In this document: piece after piece, positions 24,974 to 33,634 of the stretch | Position numbering within the stretch: position 1 is the stretch's first letter | How the letters are laid out: each line of letters starts with the position of its first letter | Origin: JAUNBN01 sp036645935 | GTDB lineage: Bacteria > Bacillota > Clostridia > Oscillospirales > Ruminococcaceae | Assembly (NCBI GenBank): GCA_036645935.1 | Contig: JAVXNE010000008.1 | Span: 1-64,000 of the forward strand | Direction of reading: 5' to 3' | DNA length: 64,000 nt | Made by a program: the position numbers and the translations under genes | The notes under the pieces: generated by a model | Seen by the model: only the letters and a program-made list of their open reading frames with translations | Database searches by the model: none | Told to the model about the DNA's origin: nothing

Positions 24974-25036
24974 CGGCGATAAACCGTCCGCAGCTGAGTT
25001 CAGTCAATTTTAAAAATTCTTGTTAAAAAAAACACG

Positions 25037-25069
25037 AGTCCCCTTGAGAGCGACGCTCTTGAGGGGACT
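25037..25069 (-). terminator. Strong hairpin with a T run on the minus strand
   Basis: The arms AGTCCCCTTGAGAGC and GCTCTTGAGGGGACT pair with one symmetrical two-base mismatch. Eight A bases precede it on the plus strand, so it would terminate minus-strand transcription, although no minus-strand gene lies to its right within 1.9 kb. It may still stop the sortase transcript by its stability. Confidence 0.55.
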
Positions 25070-25232
25070 TCGCGCATTATGCTATTTTAGCTCCGCTTAG
25101 CCTGTCCATTGCGTGAAGCAGCTTTGCGTTTTGAAAATACTTTTCAGGAACGCCATAATACATATATCCGCTCGCTGAATCAGATAAACAAAATAATGAT
25201 TAAAGCAGAACAAAAGTGTTTTCCAATTTTGA

Positions 25233-25296
25233 GTGTTGTGGTATAATGGCCGGCAGGTGTTGTGGTATAATGGCCGACAGGTGTTGTGGTATAGTG
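25233..25296 (+). repeat. 24-bp tandem repeat carrying extended -10 promoters
   Basis: Two complete 24-bp units (25233-25256 and 25257-25280, differing at one base) and a partial third each carry TGGTATAAT, or TGGTATAGT in the third. That is an extended -10 (TGn then TATAAT). The array lies about 195-260 bases upstream of the PAP2 gene and may fire from several start points. Confidence 0.6.
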
Positions 25297-25357
25297 TGTG
25301 AACGGGTTGAAGTGCCGGTGCTCTGCCGTTTGCTTTTTTTACATTCCCATATTTAAA

Positions 25358-25443
25358 CCGTGCAAGAAACTGAAATGATCCCTATTCGCAGCAGATTTAC
25401 CGCATACCGGCCGTATGGATTCTGCGGTCTGCACGGCTTTTTC
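25358..25443 (+). ncRNA. Candidate structured leader ending in a terminator, upstream of the PAP2 gene
   Basis: CCGTGCA (25358-25364) pairs with TGCACGG (25430-25436), directly followed by CTTTTT. The enclosed segment contains CCGCA (25400-25404) paired with TGCGG (25423-25427), with ATAC/GTAT nested inside. A closing stem plus T run around a branched interior looks like an attenuating leader. I do not recognise it as any known riboswitch class. Confidence 0.45.
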
Positions 25444-25490
25444 TATGGACATATTATAAGTCTGCAATTACTTTTTCAAGAGGTGTCTTT

Positions 25491-26381
25491 ATGGCTTTGC
25501 TTCGCTCGCTGTCTGTGATACGCACCCCATTTCTCGATTCATTTTTTCTGTTTGTAACGCAACTCAGCCAGGAAACGATCGTCATCTTGATTATCTGCAT
25601 CTTCTATTGGTGCGTTGACAAGCGCAGCGCCATGGTGATCGGGATCTCCTACTTCCTGTCAGGGTTACTCGTGCAGGGGCTCAAAATCACCTTTCGCATC
25701 GAGCGTCCGTGGGTGATTGATCCCAATTTCAATGCGGTGAGCGCAGCGCTGCCCGCTTCCACGGGATATTCTTTTCCCAGCGGGCACACTCAAAGCGCAA
25801 CCGCGCTTTTCGGCTCACTCTCAACAATAACGCGCAACAGGGCTGCGCGAGCGCTGTGCTTTGCGCTGTGTCTGCTCATCGGATTCTCGCGTCTCTACCT
25901 CGGCGTGCACACACCTCTTGACGTCATCGTCGGGATGGCGCTCACCTTTGCAATTGTGCTCTGCGTGTACTTTTTCAGCAAAAAGTTTCCCGATAACTTT
26001 GGCACGGCACTGCCGCTCGTCTTCGCAGGCCTTGCCACGGCTCTCGTCATCTATTCTTTCACGCTATACAGCGCGGGTCACATTACGTCCGAATACGTCG
26101 CAGACTGCTTTAAGGCAGGCGGCGCAGGTCTCGGATTCGCATTTGGGATGTTTATTGAGCAGCGCTATATCAACTTCGACGTTACAACCAACCGCATATG
26201 GAAACAGGCGCTTAAGCTTGTGACCGGCCTCGCCGTGCTGCTCGCGCTGAAGTTCGGATTGCCTTACATTTTAGGCAGATCGCTTGTTTCCAATTTAATT
26301 TGCTATCTCATAATCGTATTATGGGCAATCGCTCTCTATCCGCTGATAATCAAGCGATACTTTGCGCCGGAGGCAAAATGA
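25491..26381 (+). CDS. PAP2-superfamily membrane phosphatase
   Basis: A 296-residue polytopic protein with all three catalytic motifs of the PAP2 (acid phosphatase/vanadium haloperoxidase) fold: KITFRIERP, then SFPSGHTQ, then SRLYLGVHTPLD. Such enzymes dephosphorylate lipid phosphates or undecaprenyl diphosphate at the outer membrane face; which of these is the substrate cannot be told. Membrane helices flank and follow the motifs. The stop codon overlaps the ATG of the acetyltransferase gene (ATGA), so the two are translationally coupled. GAGGTGT lies just before the start. Confidence 0.9.
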   Translation: MALLRSLSVIRTPFLDSFFLFVTQLSQETIVILIICIFYWCVDKRSAMVIGISYFLSGLLVQGLKITFRIERPWVIDPNFNAVSAALPASTGYSFPSGHTQSATALFGSLSTITRNRAARALCFALCLLIGFSRLYLGVHTPLDVIVGMALTFAIVLCVYFFSKKFPDNFGTALPLVFAGLATALVIYSFTLYSAGHITSEYVADCFKAGGAGLGFAFGMFIEQRYINFDVTTNRIWKQALKLVTGLAVLLALKFGLPYILGRSLVSNLICYLIIVLWAIALYPLIIKRYFAPEAK

Positions 26382-26947
26382 CAACGCTGACGACGCCCCG
26401 TCTACTTCTGCGCCCGTGGTGCATATTCGACACCCCCGATCTCTTCGACTACGCGAGCGATCCCGCTGTCGCGGACATGGCGGGCTGGCCTGTCTATACA
26501 AGTGTCGATCAAGCTCGGGAATTCATCGAAGGGACACTTATTCCGAAACAGAGCTTTGCAATCGAGCTGTGCGAAACGGGGAAGGTCATAGGTAACATCG
26601 CGCTGTTAAACACGGTTTTCTCCCGGGCTTTCACCTCGCTTGAGGCTCGCGAAGTCGCATTTTCCCTATCGCATAAATATTGGGGAAACAGGCTGATGTC
26701 AGAGGCTCTCGAGGCGGTTTTGAGGCATGCATTTTGCGATCTGTCGCTCGATTTTGTCTGCTGCGGCCGCTTTGAAGACAACGAGCGCTGCGAGAGTCTC
26801 ATGCGCAAATACATGTTCATCCGCTGCATTTCAAGACAGAGCGACTTTGTCCGCACAAGCGGGAATTCACCGCGCGAACTTATTTCTCTGTTGACATACG
26901 GCCGCTTTCTCAGAGCAGTTAACGACATCGCCAACTGTTACTTTTGA
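26378..26947 (+). CDS. GNAT-family N-acetyltransferase (RimJ/RimL type)
   Basis: A 189-residue acetyltransferase. The N terminus TTPRLLLRPW, the V-GNIALL strand and HKYWGNRLMSEALEAVLRHAF (the acetyl-CoA-binding helix region) match the RimJ/RimL-like branch that acetylates protein N termini or small amines. The C-terminal third is poorly conserved. The ATG at 26378 has GGAGGC eight bases upstream inside the end of the PAP2 gene, with a four-base overlap. The substrate is unknown. Confidence 0.85.
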   Translation: MTTLTTPRLLLRPWCIFDTPDLFDYASDPAVADMAGWPVYTSVDQAREFIEGTLIPKQSFAIELCETGKVIGNIALLNTVFSRAFTSLEAREVAFSLSHKYWGNRLMSEALEAVLRHAFCDLSLDFVCCGRFEDNERCESLMRKYMFIRCISRQSDFVRTSGNSPRELISLLTYGRFLRAVNDIANCYF

Positions 26948-26971
26948 AATTAATATTCGCTCGCGATTTCA

Positions 26972-27015
26972 CGTCAAAATAACTTTAAAACACGTGTTTT
27001 AAAGTTATTTTGACG
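26972..27015. terminator. 44-bp perfect palindrome, bidirectional terminator
   Basis: CGTCAAAATAACTTTAAAAC then ACGT then the exact reverse complement. It lies between the converging acetyltransferase (+) and phosphofructokinase (-) genes, 25 and 10 bases from their stop codons. The AT-rich arms, rather than a GC stem with a T tail, are unusual for a terminator, but position and perfect pairing support the role. Confidence 0.75.
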
Positions 27016-27024
27016 CTGCAGTGT

Positions 27025-28272
27025 CTATTTTTCTGCGAGATTTTTCTTGAGACGAGCATAGCGTGGCAAGCCGTTTTCTGTTGGGATTTCGGGCATTACC
27101 TGAACAAGCGGCAGCGCGTATTTCACAAAGTCCTCGGTCACACCATTTCCCTGCGCGTTTATCCATTCGCGCGGAACCTGTTTTTCGAGATTTGCAACGT
27201 CTTCGAGCGGGGTGAGAGCATACCCGCACGCATAGCGATCTCCACCTTCTCGTATATAGCTGACCATCCCGGCAGTTTTGCCCTCAACCGCAAAGCTGAC
27301 GGCGCGGCGACCCGCCTCGCATGCCTCATCAATGTCGGTTTGAGACGCGCAGTGAGCCGCACAGCGTTGGAGCAACGACAGTTCTATGCCGCGTGCTTTG
27401 ACTTTGAGTTCGTCCCTAATCAGTGCGGTCAGCGTCGGTGCAAGCCCACCCATCTGAATGTGTCCAAAAGCGTCGCGCTTGCCCGATGCGTTGCTGCTGT
27501 ACTGAGAGATGAATTTTCCATCTCCGTCACGCACCCCCTCTGAGGAGGCGACAAGGCACATCCCCTTTTTAGAATAGACGTCGGCGACCTCCTGCGTAAA
27601 GCGGTCAATATCGAACGCGACCTCGGGCAGATAAATAAGATCCGGCCCGCGCCCGCCGACATTGGCGAGTGCGCTTGCCGCCGCAAGCCACCCTGCGTTT
27701 CTCCCCATTATCTCGACGACGACAACGGAGGATGGGCGGTAAACCTCGAGATCGAGCGCAATCTCTGCAACCGATGTCGCAATATATTTTGCCGCACTTC
27801 CGTATCCGGGACAGTGATCGGTCCCGACGAGGTCGTTGTCAATGGTTTTCGGAACACCGATCACGCGGCAGTCGTATCCGACGTGCTCACAATAGCGCGA
27901 TATCTGCATGCAGGTATCCATCGAATCGTTTCCGCCGATGTAAAAGAAATAACGTATGTCAAATTTTTTAAATGTGTCGAGAATTTTCTTGTAATTGGAT
28001 TCATCCTCTTCAAAACTCGCGAGCCGATAGCGGCAGGAGCCGAACGCGGATGCCGGGGTATGCTCAAGCAGTGCAAGCTCACTCAGTTTTTCCTGCTTCA
28101 TGTCAAAAAGCGAGCCGTCCAGCAAACCCAACACGCCGTTTTGAGCCGCATAAACCTCTGTTATATCCGGACATCTCAGCGACGCCGAGATAACACCGTA
28201 TGCACTCGCGTTGATAACCGACGTGGGTCCTCCCGACTGTCCAACAACGCACGCACCTTTTAGCTTGTTCAC
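27025..28272 (-). CDS. Pyrophosphate-type 6-phosphofructokinase
   Basis: The enzyme phosphorylates fructose 6-phosphate to the 1,6-bisphosphate. The 415 residues show QSGGPT near the N terminus, GGNDS where ATP enzymes have GGDGS, and PKTIDND where ATP enzymes have PGTIDND. Both changes mark the PPi-dependent group, which makes the step reversible and saves ATP in anaerobes. Translation is likely from GTG at 28270-28272, eight bases after GGAGG; a TTG two codons upstream is too close to that site. It is divergent from the aldolase gene, giving two consecutive glycolytic steps around one promoter region. Confidence 0.92.
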   Translation of the reverse strand: MNKLKGACVVGQSGGPTSVINASAYGVISASLRCPDITEVYAAQNGVLGLLDGSLFDMKQEKLSELALLEHTPASAFGSCRYRLASFEEDESNYKKILDTFKKFDIRYFFYIGGNDSMDTCMQISRYCEHVGYDCRVIGVPKTIDNDLVGTDHCPGYGSAAKYIATSVAEIALDLEVYRPSSVVVVEIMGRNAGWLAAASALANVGGRGPDLIYLPEVAFDIDRFTQEVADVYSKKGMCLVASSEGVRDGDGKFISQYSSNASGKRDAFGHIQMGGLAPTLTALIRDELKVKARGIELSLLQRCAAHCASQTDIDEACEAGRRAVSFAVEGKTAGMVSYIREGGDRYACGYALTPLEDVANLEKQVPREWINAQGNGVTEDFVKYALPLVQVMPEIPTENGLPRYARLKKNLAEK

Positions 28273-28352
28273 ATGCAAACCCTCCTTGTAATTACCTACA
28301 CTCCCAGTTTAACATCATAAAGCGTACATTTCAATATTAAGAGTTCTTTAAC

Positions 28353-28380
28353 TTGCTTTTACTTTCAATCGTGCTAAAAT
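28353..28380 (+). promoter_or_regulatory. Probable aldolase promoter
   Basis: TTGCTT (28353-28358) and TAAAAT (28375-28380) are 16 bases apart, about 33 bases before the aldolase start codon, in the space divergent from phosphofructokinase. Confidence 0.55.
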
Positions 28381-28413
28381 GAAAGCATCTTATATGAGAA
28401 CGGAGAGACCATA

Positions 28414-29349
28414 ATGCCACTTGTTAACAGCACGGACATGTTCAAAAAGGCCTATTCCGGCGGATATGCAATCGGCGCCTTCAACGTCAATAACATGGAG
28501 ATAATCCAGGGAATCACCGAAGCGGCGAAGGAGCTCAGCTCTCCGCTGATTCTTCAGGTTTCTGCCGGAGCACGCAAATACGCGAAACACGTTTATCTCA
28601 TGAAGCTCGTCGAGGCGGCGGTCGAGGACACCGGTCTTCCCATCTGTCTGCATCTTGATCACGGCGACACCTTCGAGCTGTGCAAGAGTTGCATCGACGG
28701 TGGATTCACATCCGTCATGATTGACGGCAGCCACCAGAGCTTCGACGACAACATCGAGCTCACAAAAAAAGTCGTCGAATACGCCCACAAATACAATGTA
28801 ACCGTCGAGGGAGAGCTCGGTCGTCTCGCCGGAATCGAGGACGAGGTTAACGTAAGCGCCGAAAACGCTTCCTACACGCGTCCCGAAGAGGTTGAGGAGT
28901 TTGTCACACGCACCGGAGTCGACTCTCTCGCCATTGCAATCGGGACAAGCCACGGCGCCTATAAATTCAAGCCGGGCCAGAAACCGCAGCTGCGTTTTGA
29001 CATTCTTGAGGAGGTTGAGAAGAGGCTGCCCGGTTTCCCGATCGTTCTTCATGGAGCGTCGTCTGTCATTCCCGAGTTCGTCAAGATGATCAACCAGTTT
29101 GGTGGCGATATGCCCGACGCAATAGGGATTCCCGAAGACATGCTCCGTCAGGCCGCCAAGATGGCCGTTTGCAAGATCAACATCGATTCTGATTTGCGTC
29201 TTGCCATGACCGGAACCATTCGCAAGTATTTTGCCGAGAACCCCTCTCACTTTGACCCGCGGCAGTATCTCAAACCCGCGCGTGAGGCGATCAAGAATAT
29301 GGTCGCGCACAAAATCAACACCGTACTCGGCAGCGCCGGAAAAATCTGA
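28414..29349 (+). CDS. fba: Class II fructose-bisphosphate aldolase
   Basis: A zinc enzyme that splits fructose 1,6-bisphosphate into dihydroxyacetone phosphate and glyceraldehyde 3-phosphate. The 311 residues contain GAFNVNNME, the zinc ligands in CLHLDHGDT, the GSHQSFDDN and VEGELGRLAG segments, IGTSHGAYK and VLHGASS, in family order. An ACGGAGAGA site precedes the ATG. The product dihydroxyacetone phosphate is also the end product of the glycerol and dihydroxyacetone pathways in this window. A terminator follows. Confidence 0.96.
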   Translation: MPLVNSTDMFKKAYSGGYAIGAFNVNNMEIIQGITEAAKELSSPLILQVSAGARKYAKHVYLMKLVEAAVEDTGLPICLHLDHGDTFELCKSCIDGGFTSVMIDGSHQSFDDNIELTKKVVEYAHKYNVTVEGELGRLAGIEDEVNVSAENASYTRPEEVEEFVTRTGVDSLAIAIGTSHGAYKFKPGQKPQLRFDILEEVEKRLPGFPIVLHGASSVIPEFVKMINQFGGDMPDAIGIPEDMLRQAAKMAVCKINIDSDLRLAMTGTIRKYFAENPSHFDPRQYLKPAREAIKNMVAHKINTVLGSAGKI

Positions 29350-29375
29350 ATTTAATAAAATCTGATATTTTTCAC

Positions 29376-29412
29376 AAGCAAAACCTGCCTCTTGCGGGTT
29401 TTGCTTATTTTT
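29376..29412 (+). terminator. Aldolase terminator
   Basis: A perfect 10-bp stem AAGCAAAACC/GGTTTTGCTT with an 11-base loop is followed by ATTTTTC. Confidence 0.88.
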
Positions 29413-29895
29413 CTGCAATATTTTGCTGCCGCAATATCAAATCCACACCCTCGTGCGGAAAACCCGTTACACGCTGAACTTCTCCCATTTCTCACAATCT
29501 CGAGATTTGCCGAACACCGCATGTCAAAGTCTGCGCCTTTTTTGATGAAAAATCTCCCGCAGCAGAATTTTTGCCTGTGAGGATGTCAGCGTTTATAAAA
29601 CATAAAAGTCTCGACGGGAGTTTTTGCACGACCTCTCCCGCTTCAAACGCTCACTTTTTATGCGCAATAAATTTGCCTGAAAATGCAGTTTTCCCTTTTT
29701 AAAAACAAATCATGATTATGACTGCATTCATGTTGTGCTTGTAATTAAAATGTCAGATGCCGCCTTTTATCGGCGGCATCAATTCTGTTTATCTTCTGTG
29801 GTCATACGTGCCGTTTTAAGCAAAAAACCACCGAAGCTTCCCATTCTCGCTCATTTTCAGTCCTACACTGCGGCTCCGCCCTCCCGTTGCGGGGC
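29413..29895. other. Intergenic region with one hairpin
   Basis: No gene is seen. A perfect 9-bp hairpin (GATGCCGCC/GGCGGCATC, 29756-29780) lies about 115 bases past the end of the minus-strand toprim gene and has T-rich sequence on its minus-strand side, so it probably terminates that transcript. Confidence 0.55.
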
Positions 29896-30537
29896 TCAGC
29901 TGTCCAACGCTCCCGTTTGCTGTTGTTGGGACATCTCGTCGGCTTTCAACTGTGTGACTATTTTTTCATAGCCGCCGCGGCCGAGCAGTCTGTTGACGAG
30001 CAAGAGCAGCGCGCCCGTTGAAAGCCGGGTTGGCAGTCCCGCTGCCCGCAAAAATCTTGTGCGGCGCTCACGGGCACATGCCGTTCCGCTGATGCCGTCA
30101 AAAAACAAATCGCAGGTATCGATAGGTTTTTCTGACGGATTCGCTTTTCTCTCAACTCGCACATCAACATCGAGGGACTCTCGCAGTGCACGCTCGACAG
30201 CGTCACATGATATGCCTTCAACTCCGAGTAGTCCCGCGCTCGAACGTCGGCTTTTGCGTCGCTCTTTTCCCTCAATCTCGGGAATGTATGCGTGAATGAC
30301 GTTTTCACGTCCTGCGATATCCTCGACATATTTTCTTATCTGAAACCCCGCATCGTCGCTGTCCGTCAGCACAATCAGCCCGACTTCGCGCGCAAGCCTC
30401 TTTATCAGTTCCTGCTTCTCAATATCCTTGCGTATATTGAATCCGTCTGTTGTCACGACGAGCGCGTCGGTGACAGAGTCGAGCTTGATGCGGTCATATC
30501 GCCCTTCAACGACGACTGCACGCGACGTCAATATCAT
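29896..30537 (-). CDS. Toprim-DUF4093 ribonuclease M5-like protein
   Basis: Ribonuclease M5 matures 5S rRNA in Firmicutes. This 213-residue protein has the toprim motifs VVEGRYD near the N terminus and LTDSDDAG (the metal-binding DxD) about 50 residues later, then a DUF4093 C-terminal part, as in RnmV. The length is a little above the Bacillus 186, and the extra residues form a low-complexity tail (SQQQQTG). The start overlaps the holA stop codon (ATGA), so it is translationally coupled. No ksgA follows, as it does in many genomes. Confidence 0.83.
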   Translation of the reverse strand: MILTSRAVVVEGRYDRIKLDSVTDALVVTTDGFNIRKDIEKQELIKRLAREVGLIVLTDSDDAGFQIRKYVEDIAGRENVIHAYIPEIEGKERRKSRRSSAGLLGVEGISCDAVERALRESLDVDVRVERKANPSEKPIDTCDLFFDGISGTACARERRTRFLRAAGLPTRLSTGALLLLVNRLLGRGGYEKIVTQLKADEMSQQQQTGALDS

Positions 30538-31568
30538 TTTGCAGCCCCCGTAACCGCCGCTATTTCCGCAACCTTTGCCTCGAGAATTATTCGGGAATCC
30601 ACCGATGACGATTTGAGCTCGGTGTCGAGCGTTCGGAGAATCTCAATGATTTTCTCAATCTGTGATATTGAGTATTTTTCACTGTTTCCGTAAGCTATGG
30701 ATACCTTGCGATCCCCGCTTTTATAATCGAACATCGCCGTCATCTGTTTCTCGCTTTTGCCCTGCCCGCGCGCGAGCTTCGCGCGATAGATATTGACGAA
30801 CGCCGTATTGAGCACCGAGCTGATTATAAGAGGCTCTGTTCGGTTGTCGAGCATCTCGCAAAGCGCCCCAAATGCCTTAGGCATATTTTTGCGTTCAAGG
30901 TTGCCGAGCATGTCGTAAACCCCAAACTCCGGCGTCTGCTCGCAGAGTTCGGCCACATGGGTCTCTGTGATCTCGCCGTAGTTGCACAGCGACGCCAGCT
31001 TTTTCACTTCACTTTCTATGAGGAGCAGATCGTCTCCGCACCGCGCCGCAATCGCCCGTACAGCGCCGCTCATGGCTTTGCAGCCCTGTCTTGAAATAAG
31101 CACCGCGATATATTTTTCAAGCTCGCGCCCGCTTTTCCGCACCGCTTCGACAATTGCGCCGTCGTCGCATACCGCCACAAACTGTTCCATCTTTTTCGAG
31201 AGATAAAACCGCTCATCATCCGAGACGCGCCTTAGCACTACAACAAGCCCTTCCTGAATGTCGGCAATCAATTCGGACAGCAGCACGATTCTATCCTGCT
31301 TGAGTGTGCCCACATCAAAGCCGTCCAGAACCAACACCCTTTTCCCTGCGGAAAACCCAAACGAATAAAATGGTTCCTCAAGCGTCGAGTCGTCGCATTT
31401 TGCAATTTCGAGTCTCGTCGTGTTCTCTCCGACCGCACCGCTTTTTTTTACTATTGATTCAACGCAGGCATCGACTAAAAACTCATCGTTTCCGATGACG
31501 AGATATAGCTTTTTCACTCCCTCTGAAAGCGATTTCATCAGAGTTGCATCGCTGAATCTTTCAATCAT
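30534..31568 (-). CDS. holA: DNA polymerase III delta subunit
   Basis: HolA is the clamp-loader wrench that opens the sliding clamp. The 344 residues show the family layout: an N-terminal AAA+-like domain (LYLVIGNDEFLVDACVESIVKK, then RVLVLDGFD) and the C-terminal collar with YSISQIEKIIEILRTLDTELKSS. The AAA+ catalytic residues are naturally missing in this subunit. It overlaps comEC upstream and the toprim gene downstream by four bases each, the usual comEC-holA arrangement in Firmicutes. Confidence 0.92.
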   Translation of the reverse strand: MIERFSDATLMKSLSEGVKKLYLVIGNDEFLVDACVESIVKKSGAVGENTTRLEIAKCDDSTLEEPFYSFGFSAGKRVLVLDGFDVGTLKQDRIVLLSELIADIQEGLVVVLRRVSDDERFYLSKKMEQFVAVCDDGAIVEAVRKSGRELEKYIAVLISRQGCKAMSGAVRAIAARCGDDLLLIESEVKKLASLCNYGEITETHVAELCEQTPEFGVYDMLGNLERKNMPKAFGALCEMLDNRTEPLIISSVLNTAFVNIYRAKLARGQGKSEKQMTAMFDYKSGDRKVSIAYGNSEKYSISQIEKIIEILRTLDTELKSSSVDSRIILEAKVAEIAAVTGAAK

Positions 31569-33592
31569 TCTGCCACCGCCTTGCAGCCGTTTATTCCGTT
31601 AAAATAAATTGTCATGTCGTTGTCGTGATATCCCCATTTTCCGCCCGCAAGCTGTCTTGTGCCTTCGGGCAGCATCTGTGTTATTGTGAAACCGGGAAAC
31701 TCGCTATCCGCGCAAAAGCGGACTCTCTCACCGCCGCAGCGCACCATTACCCGATTTTCATCGACGATTACCGACATATCTCCTGCCCATGCCTCAAAGC
31801 TGCAGTCCTGTGTGTCATATGACAGCTCTGCCAGTGTCTCCACCTCATCGAACCCTGTCGCTTTTGCAGCCCACGCCAGTTTTTCCTCGCTTATTTCGGG
31901 GTCGCATACTATAACGCCACAGACGTCATCAACACCGCGCTCCGCGAGATAGCAACTGAGGTAATTCATGCTGCTCTCGCTCACTCTTTCGACAACGACT
32001 ATCGAATTTACCATGCCGTCCACAATGACACAATCCCCATAGGAAATTGCACGGGGTGTACCCAATGTCAGCGCGCCTCGGGAGAGCATCCCGATGAGCA
32101 GCACGAGAAAAGCACTCACTGTCGCAGTTACAAATCTAACCCGCCTGCGCTGCAAGCTTCCACGAAACAAGAATGCCAGCCCGAATGCAACCACGACGTA
32201 AATCGCCCACAGTTTGAGATATGGCGCGCTCGTAAACAAAGAAGCGTACGGCCACGACGAGATAAGTCGGGAAACTGCGATTACTGTCTTTGCACTGAGA
32301 CCTGCAACAAGCCCTGACAGCATGCGGAGCGGTTCCAGGTACGGCAGTACCGAAAATATCGTTACAGCAAAGCTTGACGCGAGCAAAAAAGGTATAATCG
32401 CGATTACAACGACGTTTGCAATGGGCGCAAATGTCGAGAGCGGAAACCCGAGCGCTATCAGCGCGGGTGCGCTCACCGCCGTTATCACCGCTGACAGTGT
32501 CAGCGGTTGAAGCAACGCAAGCGCAACGCGTCCCGGATATCCTCTGTTGAAAAGCGCTGCGCGCAGCTTTTGATCTGCCGCAGGATAGACTACGACAATC
32601 GCAAAACAACACGTAAAGGACAGCACGAAACTCGGTTCGCCCACTGCGAGCGGGTTTGGCAGTAACACCGCAAGTGCTGCGGCGCAAAGCGTTGTAAGCG
32701 CATCGTTCCGCCGCTCGGACAGCTGCGCCCCAAAAGCGAATAACGCCATTACCGACGCGCGCACTACCGACGGCGTTCCTGCGTAAAACAACACACACCA
32801 CAGCCCCATCAGCGTCGCAATCACGAACGACAGTGAGCGAGGTGTACCCGATTTGCGCAGTAACCAAAAGACAGCGCCGAGGATGGCGGTAATGTGCAAG
32901 CCCGAAACCGCGAGAATGTGCGAGACCCCTGCGCGCGCGAGCGCAATCCGTGTCTCAACCGAAACCAAATCTCTGTGCCCGGTTATAACCGCTGTGCAAA
33001 GCGCGCATTCCTCTTTGTCTTTAATGGTGTCCCTCACCGCTCTCGTCATGCTATCTCTGAGCGAACAGACTGCGGCACACAGCCTGTCGATTCCGCGTCG
33101 ATCCTTGATAGCTATGAGTTTGCTTGAAACATCAAGCGGCGCCGAGCGGTCGTCGGGAGCTATTCTGTCAAACTCGAGCGTGAGGTCGGCAATCTCTCCC
33201 GCCCTGAGCTCCTCCTTTGAAGAAAAGCTTGTCGTGATACCCAGCATTTTCGACCCAAACACGCTGTATACACGAGCGGTGATACGGGGTATCTCGCAAT
33301 CGCGGCGGACCCCGGTTACAACAACTCGGCTCTCCTGCCTTTTACCCGAAATTCTCTCAATTTGAACGTCGCGCACTGAGCACGCTGCCCACATGAGCAG
33401 CAGAGCCGCGAGCGACGAGATCAGCGAGCACATCACAGCACTTTTGTTTCTGAAATTGCGCATGAGAAAACACACAAGCGCCGACACTGCAACGCCTAAC
33501 CAAATTGCCGCAATATATTGTGTCTCTAAGCGCAACACGGCCGCAGCGCTTAGCAGAAAAGAAATTCCCGCGGTTGCGAGCGGCCGTTTCAT
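31565..33592 (-). CDS. comEC: ComEC/Rec2-family DNA uptake channel protein with decayed C-terminal domain
   Basis: ComEC forms the membrane channel for single-stranded DNA in transformation. The 675 residues include N-terminal membrane helices, an OB-like DUF4131 region, and the polytopic competence domain with the hallmark HILAVSGLHITAILG. The last about 170 residues occupy the place of the beta-lactamase-like nuclease domain but lack any HxHxDH metal motif, so that activity is probably lost. No other competence gene is visible. The ATG has GGAGG eight bases upstream. It leads the comEC-holA-toprim operon. Confidence 0.9.
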   Translation of the reverse strand: MKRPLATAGISFLLSAAAVLRLETQYIAAIWLGVAVSALVCFLMRNFRNKSAVMCSLISSLAALLLMWAACSVRDVQIERISGKRQESRVVVTGVRRDCEIPRITARVYSVFGSKMLGITTSFSSKEELRAGEIADLTLEFDRIAPDDRSAPLDVSSKLIAIKDRRGIDRLCAAVCSLRDSMTRAVRDTIKDKEECALCTAVITGHRDLVSVETRIALARAGVSHILAVSGLHITAILGAVFWLLRKSGTPRSLSFVIATLMGLWCVLFYAGTPSVVRASVMALFAFGAQLSERRNDALTTLCAAALAVLLPNPLAVGEPSFVLSFTCCFAIVVVYPAADQKLRAALFNRGYPGRVALALLQPLTLSAVITAVSAPALIALGFPLSTFAPIANVVVIAIIPFLLASSFAVTIFSVLPYLEPLRMLSGLVAGLSAKTVIAVSRLISSWPYASLFTSAPYLKLWAIYVVVAFGLAFLFRGSLQRRRVRFVTATVSAFLVLLIGMLSRGALTLGTPRAISYGDCVIVDGMVNSIVVVERVSESSMNYLSCYLAERGVDDVCGVIVCDPEISEEKLAWAAKATGFDEVETLAELSYDTQDCSFEAWAGDMSVIVDENRVMVRCGGERVRFCADSEFPGFTITQMLPEGTRQLAGGKWGYHDNDMTIYFNGINGCKAVAE

Positions 33593-33634
33593 AATGCTTA
33601 CCTCCGTTGATCGGGCTTTTATGCGAAGATATGC

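Noticed and set aside
28390..29418. A 342-residue minus-strand frame opposite the aldolase gene
   Set aside because: The plus strand encodes a complete class II aldolase with all motifs; the reverse frame has no known domain.
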